From contig MU858056.1 in NCBI GenBank assembly GCA_033297075.1, positions 455,317-519,316 of the forward strand: DNA of 64,000 nucleotides, in the 5' to 3' direction. Positions 35,290 through 45,828 of the stretch are shown here, one piece after another. Made by a program: the position numbers and the translations under genes. The first letter of the stretch is position 1, and each line of letters starts with the position of its first letter. The stretch comes from Rhypophila decipiens (Eukaryota > Ascomycota > Sordariomycetes > Sordariales > Naviculisporaceae). The notes under the pieces were generated by a model. The model worked only from the letters and a program-made list of their open reading frames with translations, was not told the DNA's origin and made no database searches.

Positions 35290-36957
35290 CTACAACCCAA
35301 TCCCATTCACCAGATCCAAGGCCCCCTCAACAGCAACCTCGAGCTGTCCAACCCGGCTCTTCAAATGCCTATTCTCGTCCCTCAAAAGAGAAACCGTATC
35401 CCAAGCAACACTAGCATCCTGGCCCTTGCAGTTCTCGCACTCAGACACAGGCTCCTCATTCTCCCCCGAAATGCCCCGAATAATCTTTGCCAAGGTACTA
35501 ACACCACCATTCCCCCCAGCGGCCTTTTGCTGCTGTGGTACATGCTGCTGCTGCTTAATCGACGAAGAAGCCGACAGCGAGCTCGCGTTCCTCGCATGCT
35601 CAATAAGTGTCCCACTACCACCATAGTTGCTACTATAAACCTCATTCCCAAGCGGCGAGAGCAACGGCGGGGACCGACATCTCGAAAAGACACTCTCACT
35701 CTCGGCACTCTCCTCATCCGTCTCATCAATAAGCCCATTCCCCGAGCTCATCATACTCCCATTGCTCACCCTCCAGTCCTTCTTTTGCATCCGTAACCGC
35801 AACCGGTCCTCGTCAACTCCCAAATCCTCCGAGACCATCGATCCGCCCTCGGACATGACCACGGGACTCTTGTCCCCAGCCATCAGTGCAGCAAACCTTC
35901 TCTGCTCGTTGGCCCTGGCCCTCCTCTCGGCCGCCAGCTCTTCCATGAGCTGCTTCATCACTGACTCTTGCTCCTGTGCCTTCCGTGCCATGCCCTCGAG
36001 CTGCATCTTCAGGTGCTGCGCCCGTGTCTCGGCCTCCTCCATCTCGTCGGCCTGCGCGGACCGCTCGGCTTGCATCTCGCGAACGGTGACGGTCCGTTCA
36101 CGGTAGGCATTCTGAAATCGGTTGAGTAAGCCCACGGCGTTGATCTGGAAATTCTTGAACGCAGCCGGGGAGAAGGTATCTCGGTCCGAGAGGGGTGACA
36201 TCGGGGGAAACAGAGCGGCTTCGATATCGAGGTCGCAGAGTTCGTCATCGAGGCGTACAGCAGAAGGAGCATTGTTGTTTCCTTGGTTGAAGCGGGATAT
36301 GACCGACATGAAGCGGGAGGCCGCGGTGGAGGTGACTGTTGCGTTGCTCGTGCTTCGATTTGATCGGGTGGGCGTGTTCTCGGCCGTCGACGAAACGCCT
36401 GTGTTCTCGACTGTGGTCGTCGTGCCCCTTGATGATGCCGATGACGGCACAGCGGGGCTCGAAGCCATACCGCTCAACCAGCCGGCGAACCCACCTTTTG
36501 GGCTGTCGGGCCTGTTGCCGCCCCGTCCGTCGCCGGTGAAAGGCATCTGCTCCGGGAGGAACCCTAGCTTCCTAGTTGGCGACGGAGTCCTACTCCTGAG
36601 GGCCAGCGGTAGCAGGTTCGGGAAAGACTGCTGTCGGCGGTGCTGCTTCGAATTGTAAGAGGAGCAGCCGGGCTCCGCATCGGTATACCCACTGTGGTAC
36701 TCGGCAAGAGGCGAGAGACCGCGCGAAGGGGGCGTCGAGATTGAATTAGAAACTCGATGCTGGAGCTTGGCTCGGAGAGGCGCTGTCGGAGTTCCTGTTT
36801 GTTGTCCTAACACTTGCCGGGCCCTCTCAAGCTCTCGCGGGGAGACGTATCCATCTAGAACTGTATTGTGGTGTGCGGATTCTCGCAGGGCTATGGCGGA
36901 CGGGTGTTGGGCGGGGGGCAGGTCAGAGGGTAGTGCGGGAGAGTTGCGGCTTAGCAT
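35290..36957 (-). CDS. Conserved fungal coiled-coil protein of unknown function
   Basis: A single exon of 555 residues that I do not recognise. The first 250 residues are Ser/Pro/Thr-rich and probably disordered (LSPLAEYHSG, RSRTPSPTRKLGFLPEQMPF). A coiled coil at roughly 265-360 starts FKNFQINAVGLLNRFQNAYRE and continues with heptads such as MEEAETRAQHLKMQLEGMARKAQEQ. A second predicted helix closes the protein (LLRDENRHLKSRVGQLEVAVEGALDLV), just after a CENC motif (SECENCKGQDASVAWDTV). The compact end with CxxC and coiled coil looks like the most conserved part. A scaffold or cytoskeletal adaptor is possible but unproven. The coding strand shifts from C-rich 5' to G-rich 3' at about 35900. 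The frame is uninterrupted and starts at the first ATG. Confidence 0.82.
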   Translation of the reverse strand: MLSRNSPALPSDLPPAQHPSAIALRESAHHNTVLDGYVSPRELERARQVLGQQTGTPTAPLRAKLQHRVSNSISTPPSRGLSPLAEYHSGYTDAEPGCSSYNSKQHRRQQSFPNLLPLALRSRTPSPTRKLGFLPEQMPFTGDGRGGNRPDSPKGGFAGWLSGMASSPAVPSSASSRGTTTTVENTGVSSTAENTPTRSNRSTSNATVTSTAASRFMSVISRFNQGNNNAPSAVRLDDELCDLDIEAALFPPMSPLSDRDTFSPAAFKNFQINAVGLLNRFQNAYRERTVTVREMQAERSAQADEMEEAETRAQHLKMQLEGMARKAQEQESVMKQLMEELAAERRARANEQRRFAALMAGDKSPVVMSEGGSMVSEDLGVDEDRLRLRMQKKDWRVSNGSMMSSGNGLIDETDEESAESESVFSRCRSPPLLSPLGNEVYSSNYGGSGTLIEHARNASSLSASSSIKQQQHVPQQQKAAGGNGGVSTLAKIIRGISGENEEPVSECENCKGQDASVAWDTVSLLRDENRHLKSRVGQLEVAVEGALDLVNGIGL

Positions 36958-38674
36958 GATGGATTAATGTTTCGGGGCGGGACGGCGTCCCTGGTTTTTG
37001 TTTGCCTGATGTTTCCTCTTCCCTGCTTTGGCTCCTCTTGGATGGTGGGGTTAGGTCAGCAAATGCTATGCTCGCGGTATAATCCTGGGTGTTTCAACGC
37101 CCGTGCTGCAGTCCGGAATTCTGGCCTCTGTCTTGTCTCTGATAGTTGCTGGTGGTATATGGCCTGGCTCTCGGTAGTCGGTACCTAGTGCGTTTTGTCA
37201 CTTCTCCTCCCACTCCTCGGGGTGACACCAACGGTGTTTCCCTGACTTCCGTAACAAAAATCAAGACAGTGTCATTGGCGCATTACGGAGACTGGATATA
37301 TGGTCAGTAAGTAGAGATCTTGACTGGAATGCTATCCGAGACAACTTACGTCTTTCTGGCCTTTTCGTCTCTGAGAAATGTGTTCCAGGCTCAGCTGGCG
37401 GGGCTGGGACAGTGCTGTATGAACGAGGACGTGCGTGCCCGGGCGAGTCGTTGCAATTGAGCGCGAAATCGGGGATGGTCGGATGCAACCTCTTCAGCAG
37501 TGGTGACGTTCCTGTCTCGAAAAAGATGTCGGATCCTGCCTGGAACGAAAATGTAAAGAGAAGGTGGCTCGAGGTGAGGCGGGGGATTATGTCGTTGCTC
37601 TCCAGGTGATTAGCAAATTCATGCGTCGTTGTTGACAGCTCCAACTTTTATTTCCTCCTTGTTTACTGTAGGATTTGGAGAACGAGGGGAACCGAGGAAA
37701 AGGATTTGTTTTTTTTTCGCCGATGGGGAAGCGTCAGCAAACAGCTCAACGACCTTTTGAACGGTCGCTCCCAGCCACACAGCCCCAAGACCGGCTCCGA
37801 TGTTCGATTCCGAGGGCCTGGGAAGTGGAACCAAGATAGTGGATATGGCCCAATGTTCAGCTTGCAACTGCACTTGTTGATGTCTTGTGGGCAAGGGTCT
37901 TGTTGACGTCGATTTACAGCAGCTGCACAGCTGGCAGGCCAGGCAGCTTCAGTACAGACACCGCTGTGACCTACGTAATCAGAGGCTTGAGATATGGTTG
38001 CCGAGGCCACCAACGTCGTCTTGTTGTCGTACAAGCGTTTACGTCGTCCGGACGAGGAGCCATGATCTTTAAAACAGTCCTCAACGGTCATTTTCTTTTA
38101 CCTTTGACCATAGTCTGCGTTCTAAGATATAATTATATCAATGATTGATCTGCAAGATCGGCTTTTCGCATCTGTATCTTCTCTTGGTTCCTCCAAATCC
38201 AGAAGGGGACCGTTTTGCTTTGTCCCAAGCACTGGTGTCAATGACCAACAGAGTGGACAGCAAATTTATAGATGGGCATTGGAACCAGCACACCTCGCAT
38301 ATACGGGGCCACGACAAAACTTATTGGCTCTAACAGCGAGCCACGACCAAAACTATCTAGCTCTATCCCTTGGTCCTGTCCAGCATTCAGTGGCTTCACA
38401 GTGTTGTGGGAACAGTCACAGGCGCAAGATCACGCAAAATCAGGAGACTAGATGGGAGACTGACTGGGCCCTTTGGAGCCTTATGTATGATATCGCTAGA
38501 CTGCTTTTTACCAACGAGGTACACCGCGGGAGGGAAAAGAGGATATCGATGCTGGTAACGCGGAGTCCCATCCTGAACTAGACCCAGGTCACCCAACCAA
38601 GTAAGGAAAAAGAATGCACCGAAAAGTCGTGACAATAAAATTAGATTCCACAAGCCAGGTCCCCACCATCAAAC
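36958..38674. other. Intergenic sequence, no gene seen
   Basis: About 1.7 kb between the coiled-coil gene start and the TIF6 stop. Overlapping short frames on both strands (the longest minus one at 37261-37644) have no motif. The first part should be the coiled-coil gene promoter. No repeat seen. Confidence 0.55.
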
Positions 38675-39566
38675 TCAGTAGAAAGACTCGACAATAGTCT
38701 CCTTCATAGTGGTGTTGATGGCTCCCGGCGCGGCACCCTCGCCTAACCTGAAGACGCTCTCGATAACACTAAGCTCCGGCGCCGTGGTATCCAGACCCGT
38801 CACCGCCATCCAGTCGTTAACAACCATGCCGCCTCCAATAACATTGCTTCCGCGGTTCACGCTGCCAGCCACGAGTGGTACCTGCAGCAAGCTGCTCAGC
38901 TCGTCCTGGTCTTGGATGCTAGTTTTGGGGTGGACCAGACCGCCCTGGTTGCTGAGGGCCATGTAAGAGCCAACCAGGACGTTGTCGGCCACCGTCTGCC
39001 TGAACACCTCCACTCCTAGCACGTCGGCGATGATCTCTTCCGTCTCGCGCTCGAGGTCCGGGTGGACCAGCGCGATGTGGTCGTTGCAGACGATCACGTT
39101 TCCTAATGCCGAGAGCCGCTCCTCGATCCGCTGGATCTTGACTTCGTCTGGGAGAGTATTTCGCAGATGTTGAAGTTCTTGATCTGATGTGTTGGTTGGC
39201 ACGAGGAGTCCTTTGCGGTTGCTGTTTTGAGTATCTATGTTAGCTTCTGTCGCTTCAGTGTCCGCAGAGTGTTCTGAATGTTCTGAATGTTCGCGACCGG
39301 ACACAAAAACCTACCCAGTTGTTAACCGTCCAATGATTCTTGTCCCAGCAATCGTCGTTCTGCAGATGGGAATCACATCCTGCAACTCGGCCTCGAAGAC
39401 GCTGTAGAAGTTCTCGCTCGCGCCGACCGCTACCAAAGCGTAGCTGTTTGTAAGGGTAGAGAATACTCCAACTCTGAAAACGAAGTCAGTCGGCTTGTTT
39501 GTTGCCCTATGGTGAGCGCAAGAATACATACTCGTTGGAGTTTTCAAATTGGGCGCGGACAGCCAT
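38675..39566 (-). CDS. TIF6: Eukaryotic translation initiation factor 6 (TIF6)
   Basis: Binds the 60S subunit in nucleolus and cytoplasm, needed for pre-60S maturation and blocking early joining with 40S. Exons 39566-39532, 39473-39315 and 39221-38675 give 246 residues, the normal length. The introns (58 and 93 bases) start GTATGT and GTAGGT; the second has GCTAAC upstream of its acceptor. The pentein repeats are all visible: [127 protein letters not shown] and [11 protein letters not shown]. Two perfect TGACTCA-type sites lie about 0.5 kb upstream of the start. Confidence 0.97.
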
Positions 39567-40677
39567 GATTGTATTGGGCCTTGAAGTTGCTAAAGTCAAA
39601 AAGTGCTTGTTGGTTTGTGAAGTCGAAAGATGCTTCTGCTCTTTGAGGGGAAAGGTGCTTGCTTGGTGCGAGTGCTTGCGAATGTCGTTCAACAATTAGG
39701 TGGGAGTATCCGTAGGTAGGCAGATTTTATAGAATATCGATTAACTCGGAGAAAGATGCGAAAAGGCGGGCAGTGGTGGCGGGGTCAGAGTTTCCCATCT
39801 GAAGGTGGGGTCGGTACCACCGCAGGCTTACAAGTTTACGGATATGTCTTAGCAACGAACCTGGAAAGCGTAAAATAAGCTTCCAATACCGTATACCATG
39901 AATTTCAGCTACAGATCTGTGTGTGTATGATGTCCACCAAATCCAGAACCATTGATGCGATTCTACGGGGATTTCGCACACAGTCACAAGTTTCCACAAG
40001 TATAAGAAAGTGGCTGGGAAGGTTGTCGTTACGCCGATGACTCAGTATGAAAAATATCAGCAGTTTGCCTCATGAGTCAACCATGAAATCGTACTTGAGC
40101 TGGCCTGTGGTAAAATCATAGCCTTATTAGTCAGCGGGTGTCTTTGCCCGTTACAGACCCCCAGGAAATCATTATGAATCATCGCCCGATTGGGAAGCAA
40201 GTCACCTCACTCACAAGGGCAGGGCAAAATGGGCTGTATCTTCAATTGCACATGGTAAATAGGTCCCAATTTAAGTATTCAGGGGCATCGACGGCCATAA
40301 TTGACCAGTCGACGAAATCTATTGATCCCGCTAGCAACATGTCTGCTCAAATATGCTCAATGCTGCTCCTGCCCTTATCTCGAACGTACGAGTGTACATG
40401 TCTGGGCCACAATTTGATGGGAGTGGAGGGTTGAAAGAACCCCCATACAACGTAATATATCCAGGTGACTATACAATTACAACCAACGCCATGAGCCGTT
40501 CCATACAGTAACCCAGGGGAAAGAAAAATATCAACACCAGGTGCCCGAGCGCCAAAAGGTGTTGTTCCTCACCATCTTATATGTAAATAACGCCGTCCAT
40601 GATCTAACTCCCGCACACAAACCTAACATAACTCTTATTTCCTGGTTTCCACCGCCCGAATAGTCGAGCGCCTCATC
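39567..40677. other. Intergenic sequence upstream of TIF6
   Basis: About 1.1 kb between the TIF6 start and the stop of the next minus-strand gene. It holds the TIF6 promoter and two bZIP sites (listed separately). No gene seen. Confidence 0.6.
40038..40079. promoter_or_regulatory. Pair of Gcn4/CpcA-type bZIP sites
   Basis: TGACTCA at 40038-40044 and TGAGTCA at 40073-40079, two perfect palindromic AP-1/Gcn4 half-site pairs 35 bases apart. They lie about 470-510 bases upstream of the TIF6 start. CpcA/cross-pathway control proteins are known to bind this word; use here is inference. Confidence 0.45.
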
Positions 40678-42667
40678 TCACCGCAGATCAAGCGAGGGAA
40701 CCAACCTCGGACCTGCAAAGCCCTTGGCGATGACGCCCTGAATGTCGATATTCTTGGTTGAATCGTGACGTGGACTCCACATCTTCAACAGTATAAACCG
40801 CCCACTCACGGGTGGGTCGAATCGAATCGTGCACTTGTTCTTGTTCTTTTCGATATAGAACCGAGCAAGCGGCGCCATCAGCTCGCCGCCCACCGCCCGT
40901 ACAGCTTCTTGGGTCGCGATCTGAGAGGCTTCCTGGGCCTCTTCCAGCGTCATACCCGAGCCAGGCTCGCCGCGTGCTTGCGAGTACCCGCTGATTTCGT
41001 CGAACGTGAGCCAGTCCGAGACAGACGGGCCCCGGGTATCGCCGCCATCGTCACTGCTTTCGCTCTCGAAAGGGAGAGCGCCAATTCTATTGGGAGTTCT
41101 TCTCCGAGATCGCTCGTAAATTTGGGCGAGGCCCGACTGGCCCGTGTCTCCATCACTATCGTCGTCAGTGCATTCGGTGGTGACATGGAAAGGGGGCGGC
41201 GAGATGCTGAACTCTGGCGGCACTTGTGCAGCCCGGGGCACGTCCTCTTCTTCCATGCGACGGTGGTGCATCCGGTGCCTGCCGTCGGGTTCGTGGCGGA
41301 TGGACAATATCCCTTGGGTGACGGGCATAGAACGGACGTATGGTATCTGATACTGCGCAGTACGTGTTAAAAGCTCGTCCTGGTTCATGGATATGAAGAC
41401 CATTCCCTCGCGGACACTATGACACTGCGTAAGCCACCAAACCCAGTCTGTGGGGGACGGGCCATACATACGGCGATGAATAATCCGAACCCGGAGCCTT
41501 GATTACCAGTTCCTTGAGACTAAACACAGTAGCACCTTGGTGTCGCAATACAATGTTACACCGATTCCCTTTGGTGCAATATACCGTTGCGTCGTTTTTC
41601 AAGATGTTTTCGGCGGCATAAGACAGCTCGTCTGAGTAGAGACCGCCGTCGCAGCTTACGATTTCCATCTTGAGTTGACCTGGTTCCACTTGGCCATACT
41701 TGCCATACCGGAAGCCCTTGAAGCTCGGGAGAACTCTGTCGGAATCAAGTTTCCGGCGCTTTACCCGACGAGTTTCCTCGGCCTGATCCTGAGTTTGTAC
41801 CGACGTCGGCATGCGGGACTGAGTCGTGATGGGGTTGTTGGTGATATCTAGCAAAGCCTGTAGATGGGAATTGGCCGTCTCAAGATTCCTGTCGATGTCT
41901 TCGAGATTGGAGGGCAAGCCTTCCTGCCCTATCCTTGCCCGCCTGTACTCGAGAAGAGCTGCCCTGCGACCGTCCGCGGAGCGATCGCCGGACCGGGCGC
42001 TGGGCCGGTAGCGGCTGGCCCTGCTGGCCTGTCCTCCCCCTCCCGATGACGCCATGTTGGCTCGGGCTCTCGACCCAACAAGAGAGCGTAGAGGAGGTAA
42101 AGATGGCGGTGGACCAACGTTATTGAGCTCGGCAGCCCTCCTGGCTCTCTGCAGGACTTCGTCTACACGCTCGAGTGGATCTCGAGAGGCGTTGGCAGGT
42201 TGGGGGTCCCGATTGAATCTCCGTCGAAGCTCCCGATCGGAGCCCGAGGACATGCTGTTGTTCTCCAAGGCAGCCTGGGAGGCGTTGATACCCCGGCGGA
42301 CCCGATCGACGTTGCGGTGGAATCTTTCTATTGCCCGGATTAACTCTCCAGAAGGGCTGATATTGGCAGTTGGTGGTCGGTCATCGAGGATCGATCGGAC
42401 AAGGAGGTCGGCGCTGCGATAGCGAGTTGGGTCCTGATCCTGCGCAGGCGGTTGAGGTCGATTATTCGACTGATGGCCACAAAAAAAGGTTCGGGAGGAA
42501 TTTAGCAAATCAGATACCTCAAAGAAGGAAATCCAGTGACCAGACGAGGTCATGCACACCAGCAACTGTGAGGGTGCATGATAGGATGATAGAGCGGGGG
42601 CATGTCGTGGGGACGAGCCACCACGTCGATAAGTCATTGCGAGTTTTGGTGGGGACCGACTCACCAT
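40678..42667 (-). CDS. Conserved fungal protein with a possible split beta-sandwich (galactose-binding-like) domain
   Basis: Predicted exons 42667-42665, 42469-41472 and 41416-40678 give 579 residues. I do not recognise the family. In the proposed model the first exon is the start codon alone: ATG is followed at once by GTGAGT, and the acceptor CATCAG leads to SNNRPQPPAQDQDP. Residues 1-250 are Arg-rich and largely disordered with short helices (LLVRSILDDR, RRAALLEYRRARIG). A compact region follows (GFRYGKYGQVEPGQLKMEI, GGLYSDELSYAAENILKND, CNIVLRHQGATVFSLKELVIKAPG, MVFISMNQDELLTRT). After about 110 acidic, low-complexity residues, the C-terminus (RFYIEKNKNKCTIRFDPPVSGRFILLKMW, NIDIQGVIAKGFAGPR) looks like the closing strands of the same jelly-roll. 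The final intron joins SSP to VREGMVF. An alternative start would be the ATG at 42640. Confidence 0.75.
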
Positions 42668-44058
42668 GAAGCGACAAAGACGAATAAGCGGACGACTTCC
42701 GGGTCGCAAAAAAGAAGACGACGAGGAGCAAAAGAGCCCCCGGGTCAACGACTTGTCAACGGCCGACTGGGTGGACGAATGAGCGAAACTGTGTACTCTA
42801 CGCAGTACGCAGTACCCGGCACATTCGAGCTAGGTTAACCGATTTCAAAGTGTGGCTGCGTCCGAGGGCTTGAGTCTTGAGATGGACCAGAGTCGGTGGA
42901 GAAACAGTCGTTTGTGATGTAAGTGAAAGGAGTTATTGGTGTCTTTGAAGTTGAGTGAACAGAGGGAAAGGGGGAGAAAGAGAATTGTACTGAAGGAAAA
43001 GCAACCAGCAGAACTCCAGAGGTGTCACGGCGCTACGTACGGGAATTTAGTGACTGGGAGCCTGGAATCCGATCCCTGGATCTTACCTAGCAGATACCGG
43101 TACTCAGTATGTACTCCGTATGTGATGGGCAATACGGATACGTTCTTTACTGTCTTTGCTAGTCGTGACTTTAAAGTGTTCATATTTTGAGTGTGCGCAC
43201 AGGTGTCACTTAAACTTGCGTTAGTTGCCGATTGTGTGCTCCAAGCATATTGGTCACGTAATTACGTTGCAATACTCGCTGCGTTACGTATTAATACGTA
43301 CATGTAAAACCGCTGTGCCCAAAAACCTAGGTGGCGGCCGGCTGGAAAGTCGCCTGCGGAACTGTTTACGATATGTGCCTGTTAGTAATCTCTCCTGGCT
43401 GTCGTAATTGCTTCAATATCATCTGGTTTATCTGGTTTACCAGGTAGATTGTTTCACTGGCAATACACGGTTACGCAGGCGTTACATGTAAAACCTGGAA
43501 CAGAGTACGTGCTGCACAACGAAACGAGGTCCGGTCCATGCAGTAACGGCTTCGCGCGACCTTGTCCAACAACCGCCCCGTCCGGCAAAACCACAGCATC
43601 AAAATCTTACAAGTTTGCGGCCATCTGTCTGAACAGTGTGGTTCTGGTCTGGTAAGAGGCAGAGGAGGAGAAAAAACAAAACAGGACAAAAGTGAGGTTT
43701 TGTTGGTGTTTTTTCGGCGGGTTGAATGCGGGATCCCGCGGGATCACAGTGATCGTCGGTCGCCTCGCCCACCCAAAGAAGGCTCAAAGCTTGGATCAAG
43801 CTGTTGTTGACCTTCACCGTTCACCTCTCACCTCTGGCAACCAAAACGTAATCTTTTGAACATTCATCCCAGGGTGTTTTCTACGTGCACCTACACCTTT
43901 CACGGCTCAACCGAGACATTTTCACAACCACTTGTTTTTGAAGCTTGGCGTCGTCAAACTGGTTCTTCACTGACAAAAGTCGACCCTTTCTCATCACCTC
44001 GTCTCACCGAGCTTGCCTCATCAGCATTGTATCATTGTCTTCCTCAACACAACCGGTC
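42668..44058. other. Divergent intergenic region upstream of AOS1
   Basis: About 1.4 kb between two start codons pointing away from each other. Both promoters should lie here. A near-palindromic GGGATCCCGCGGGATC word sits at 43730-43745. No gene seen. Confidence 0.5.
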
Positions 44059-45666
44059 ATGGCAGACCAGGCACAGAGCAATGGCTCTGTGGTGGGCAAA
44101 AACTCGTCAAAAGAAGGCATCAGCGCAGGTAGGCACCACAACTTCACCACCTGGCAAATTCACACAAACGACCATGATGCTAACCACTTTACAGACGAAA
44201 TCGCCCTCTATGACCGTCAAATCCGCCTCTGGGGCATGAAGGCCCAAGAGAGAATCCGGAACGCCAACATTCTCCTCATCACCATGAAAGCCTTGGCCAA
44301 CGAGATCGCAAAGAACCTCGTCCTAGCCGGCATCGGCTCACTCACCATCGTGGACCACGAGGTCGTGACAGAACCAGACCTCGGCGCGCAGTTCTTCCTC
44401 AACTCATCTCACCTGGGCCTCAACCGCGCAGAAGCGGCCAGCAGTGCCATTCAGCGCCTGAACCCGCGCGTCAAGATCCACGTCTCGACCTCGGACATCC
44501 GGACTCAGGTCCCCTCGTTCTTCTCTCAGTTCGATATCATAATCGCCACGGATATCGACTCACCCCAGACGCTCGACCTCATCAACACGGCCACACGTCT
44601 CAACTCTCGTCCCTTCTACGCCGCCTCCTCAGTAGGCTTCTACGGCTTCGTCTTCGCCGACCTGATCGAGCACGAATTTGTCATCGAGCGCGCCAAGTCC
44701 AACCTGCCCACCAAACTCGGCCCAGAAACCCGAACCCGCTCCGTCGTAGCCGTCTCGCCCAAACCAGACAATCCCGCCCAAGAGCTGGTCACCAAGCGCG
44801 AGCTCTACAGCACCTGGCTACTAGCCTCAGACCTAGCCTCTCTCCCCCCCGACATTCTCAAATCCCCCCGTCGCCGCAAGATAGTCACCCCCATCCTCTC
44901 TTGCCTCCGCGCACTCTGGGAATACCTCACCCTCTACGGAACCCCGCCAGACCCAAATAACCGCGCCGCCATCGCCCAATTCACCGTCATGTGCACCGAA
45001 AAGCACAAAGCCCTGGGCCTGCCCGTCGAGACTCTCAAGTCTGACATTTTAAGATCCTTCCTCCAAAACATCAACGCGGAAATCGCCCCCGTCACGGCCG
45101 TCGTGGGAGGTCAGCTCGCGCAGGACGTGATCAACGTGCTGGGCGCCACCCAACAGCCGATTCAAAACTTTGTCATCTTTGACGGCAACAGCATGGAAGC
45201 GCACGTGTATACCTTGCACCCCGAGGGTCCGTTGGGAAAAGCACTCTTCAACGAGGAGAGCTCGGGTGTTGATGCCGCGGCTGCTGTTGCCAATGCCGTG
45301 GATGCTGCTGCTGCTGCCGCTGCCGCACATGCTGCTATCATGGCTGGTGGGGGGCTTGGGCCGGTCATGCCGCCGGATATGAATATGTTTACGGGAGGAG
45401 GAGGAGGTGCTGCTGTTGATCCGATGGACATTAATGGTGCGATGGGGTCTGGGTTTGCTGCTGCTCCTGGTGCTGGTTTCCCACAACAGCCTTTGCCTTT
45501 GTTGGTGCCTAATGGGACTGTCACTGGGACTGATGTGACAGCTGCTGCTGCTGCTGCTACTGCTCCTGTTTCTGGCGGTGGTGATGTTTCTGTTCTTGGT
45601 GGTGGGACGGGATCTACCCCGGGTCAAGAGCAGCAGCAGCAACAACAGGGGCAACAGCAGTCGTAA
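44059..45666 (+). CDS. AOS1: SUMO-activating enzyme (E1) subunit AOS1
   Basis: Pairs with Uba2 to adenylate SUMO in the nucleus. Exons 44059-44128 and 44195-45666 give 513 residues. The 66-base intron (GTAGGC to TACAG, with CTAAC) joins in phase 1 to give ISADEIALYDRQIRLWGMKAQERI. The ThiF/E1 fold follows: ANILLITMKALANEIAKNLVLAGIGSLTIVDHEVV, DLGAQFFLNSSHLGLNRAEAA, FDIIIATDIDSP, FYAASSVGFYGFVFADL, and near the end of the fold EIAPVTAVVGGQLAQDVINVLG and IQNFVIFDGNSMEAHVYTL. As expected for AOS1, there is no catalytic cysteine domain. After about residue 371 comes an unusual 140-residue tail of Ala, Gly and Gln runs, with codons ending in T or G, unlike the C-ending core. The intron is stop-free and a multiple of three, so retention would keep the frame. 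Confidence 0.95.
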   Translation: MADQAQSNGSVVGKNSSKEGISAGRHHNFTTWQIHTNDHDANHFTDEIALYDRQIRLWGMKAQERIRNANILLITMKALANEIAKNLVLAGIGSLTIVDHEVVTEPDLGAQFFLNSSHLGLNRAEAASSAIQRLNPRVKIHVSTSDIRTQVPSFFSQFDIIIATDIDSPQTLDLINTATRLNSRPFYAASSVGFYGFVFADLIEHEFVIERAKSNLPTKLGPETRTRSVVAVSPKPDNPAQELVTKRELYSTWLLASDLASLPPDILKSPRRRKIVTPILSCLRALWEYLTLYGTPPDPNNRAAIAQFTVMCTEKHKALGLPVETLKSDILRSFLQNINAEIAPVTAVVGGQLAQDVINVLGATQQPIQNFVIFDGNSMEAHVYTLHPEGPLGKALFNEESSGVDAAAAVANAVDAAAAAAAAHAAIMAGGGLGPVMPPDMNMFTGGGGGAAVDPMDINGAMGSGFAAAPGAGFPQQPLPLLVPNGTVTGTDVTAAAAAATAPVSGGGDVSVLGGGTGSTPGQEQQQQQQGQQQS

Positions 45667-45828
45667 GCGAGGAAAGATGAAGGGCTTTTTTTTTCTTTCT
45701 TTATTCGCCTACGGGCCATCTATCTCATCTTTTCTCGTTTGTGGACAAGGTAGATAGATCAAATTTGGCTTGCTGGTCTGTGGTTTGTTTTGTACCTACA
45801 CGCAAGATTTTCCAATCGTGCCTGGCTG
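45667..45828. other. AOS1 3' flank
   Basis: Short AT-rich stretch between the AOS1 stop and the left arm of the palindromic element. Presumed 3' untranslated region. Confidence 0.5.

Noticed and set aside
37261..37644. Minus-strand frame of about 127 codons upstream of the coiled-coil gene
   Set aside because: No recognisable content; the region fits a promoter and leader.
37740..37820. GTTCGATTCC word resembling a tRNA B box
   Set aside because: No matching A box at the right distance, and no cloverleaf with an acceptor stem could be drawn around it.
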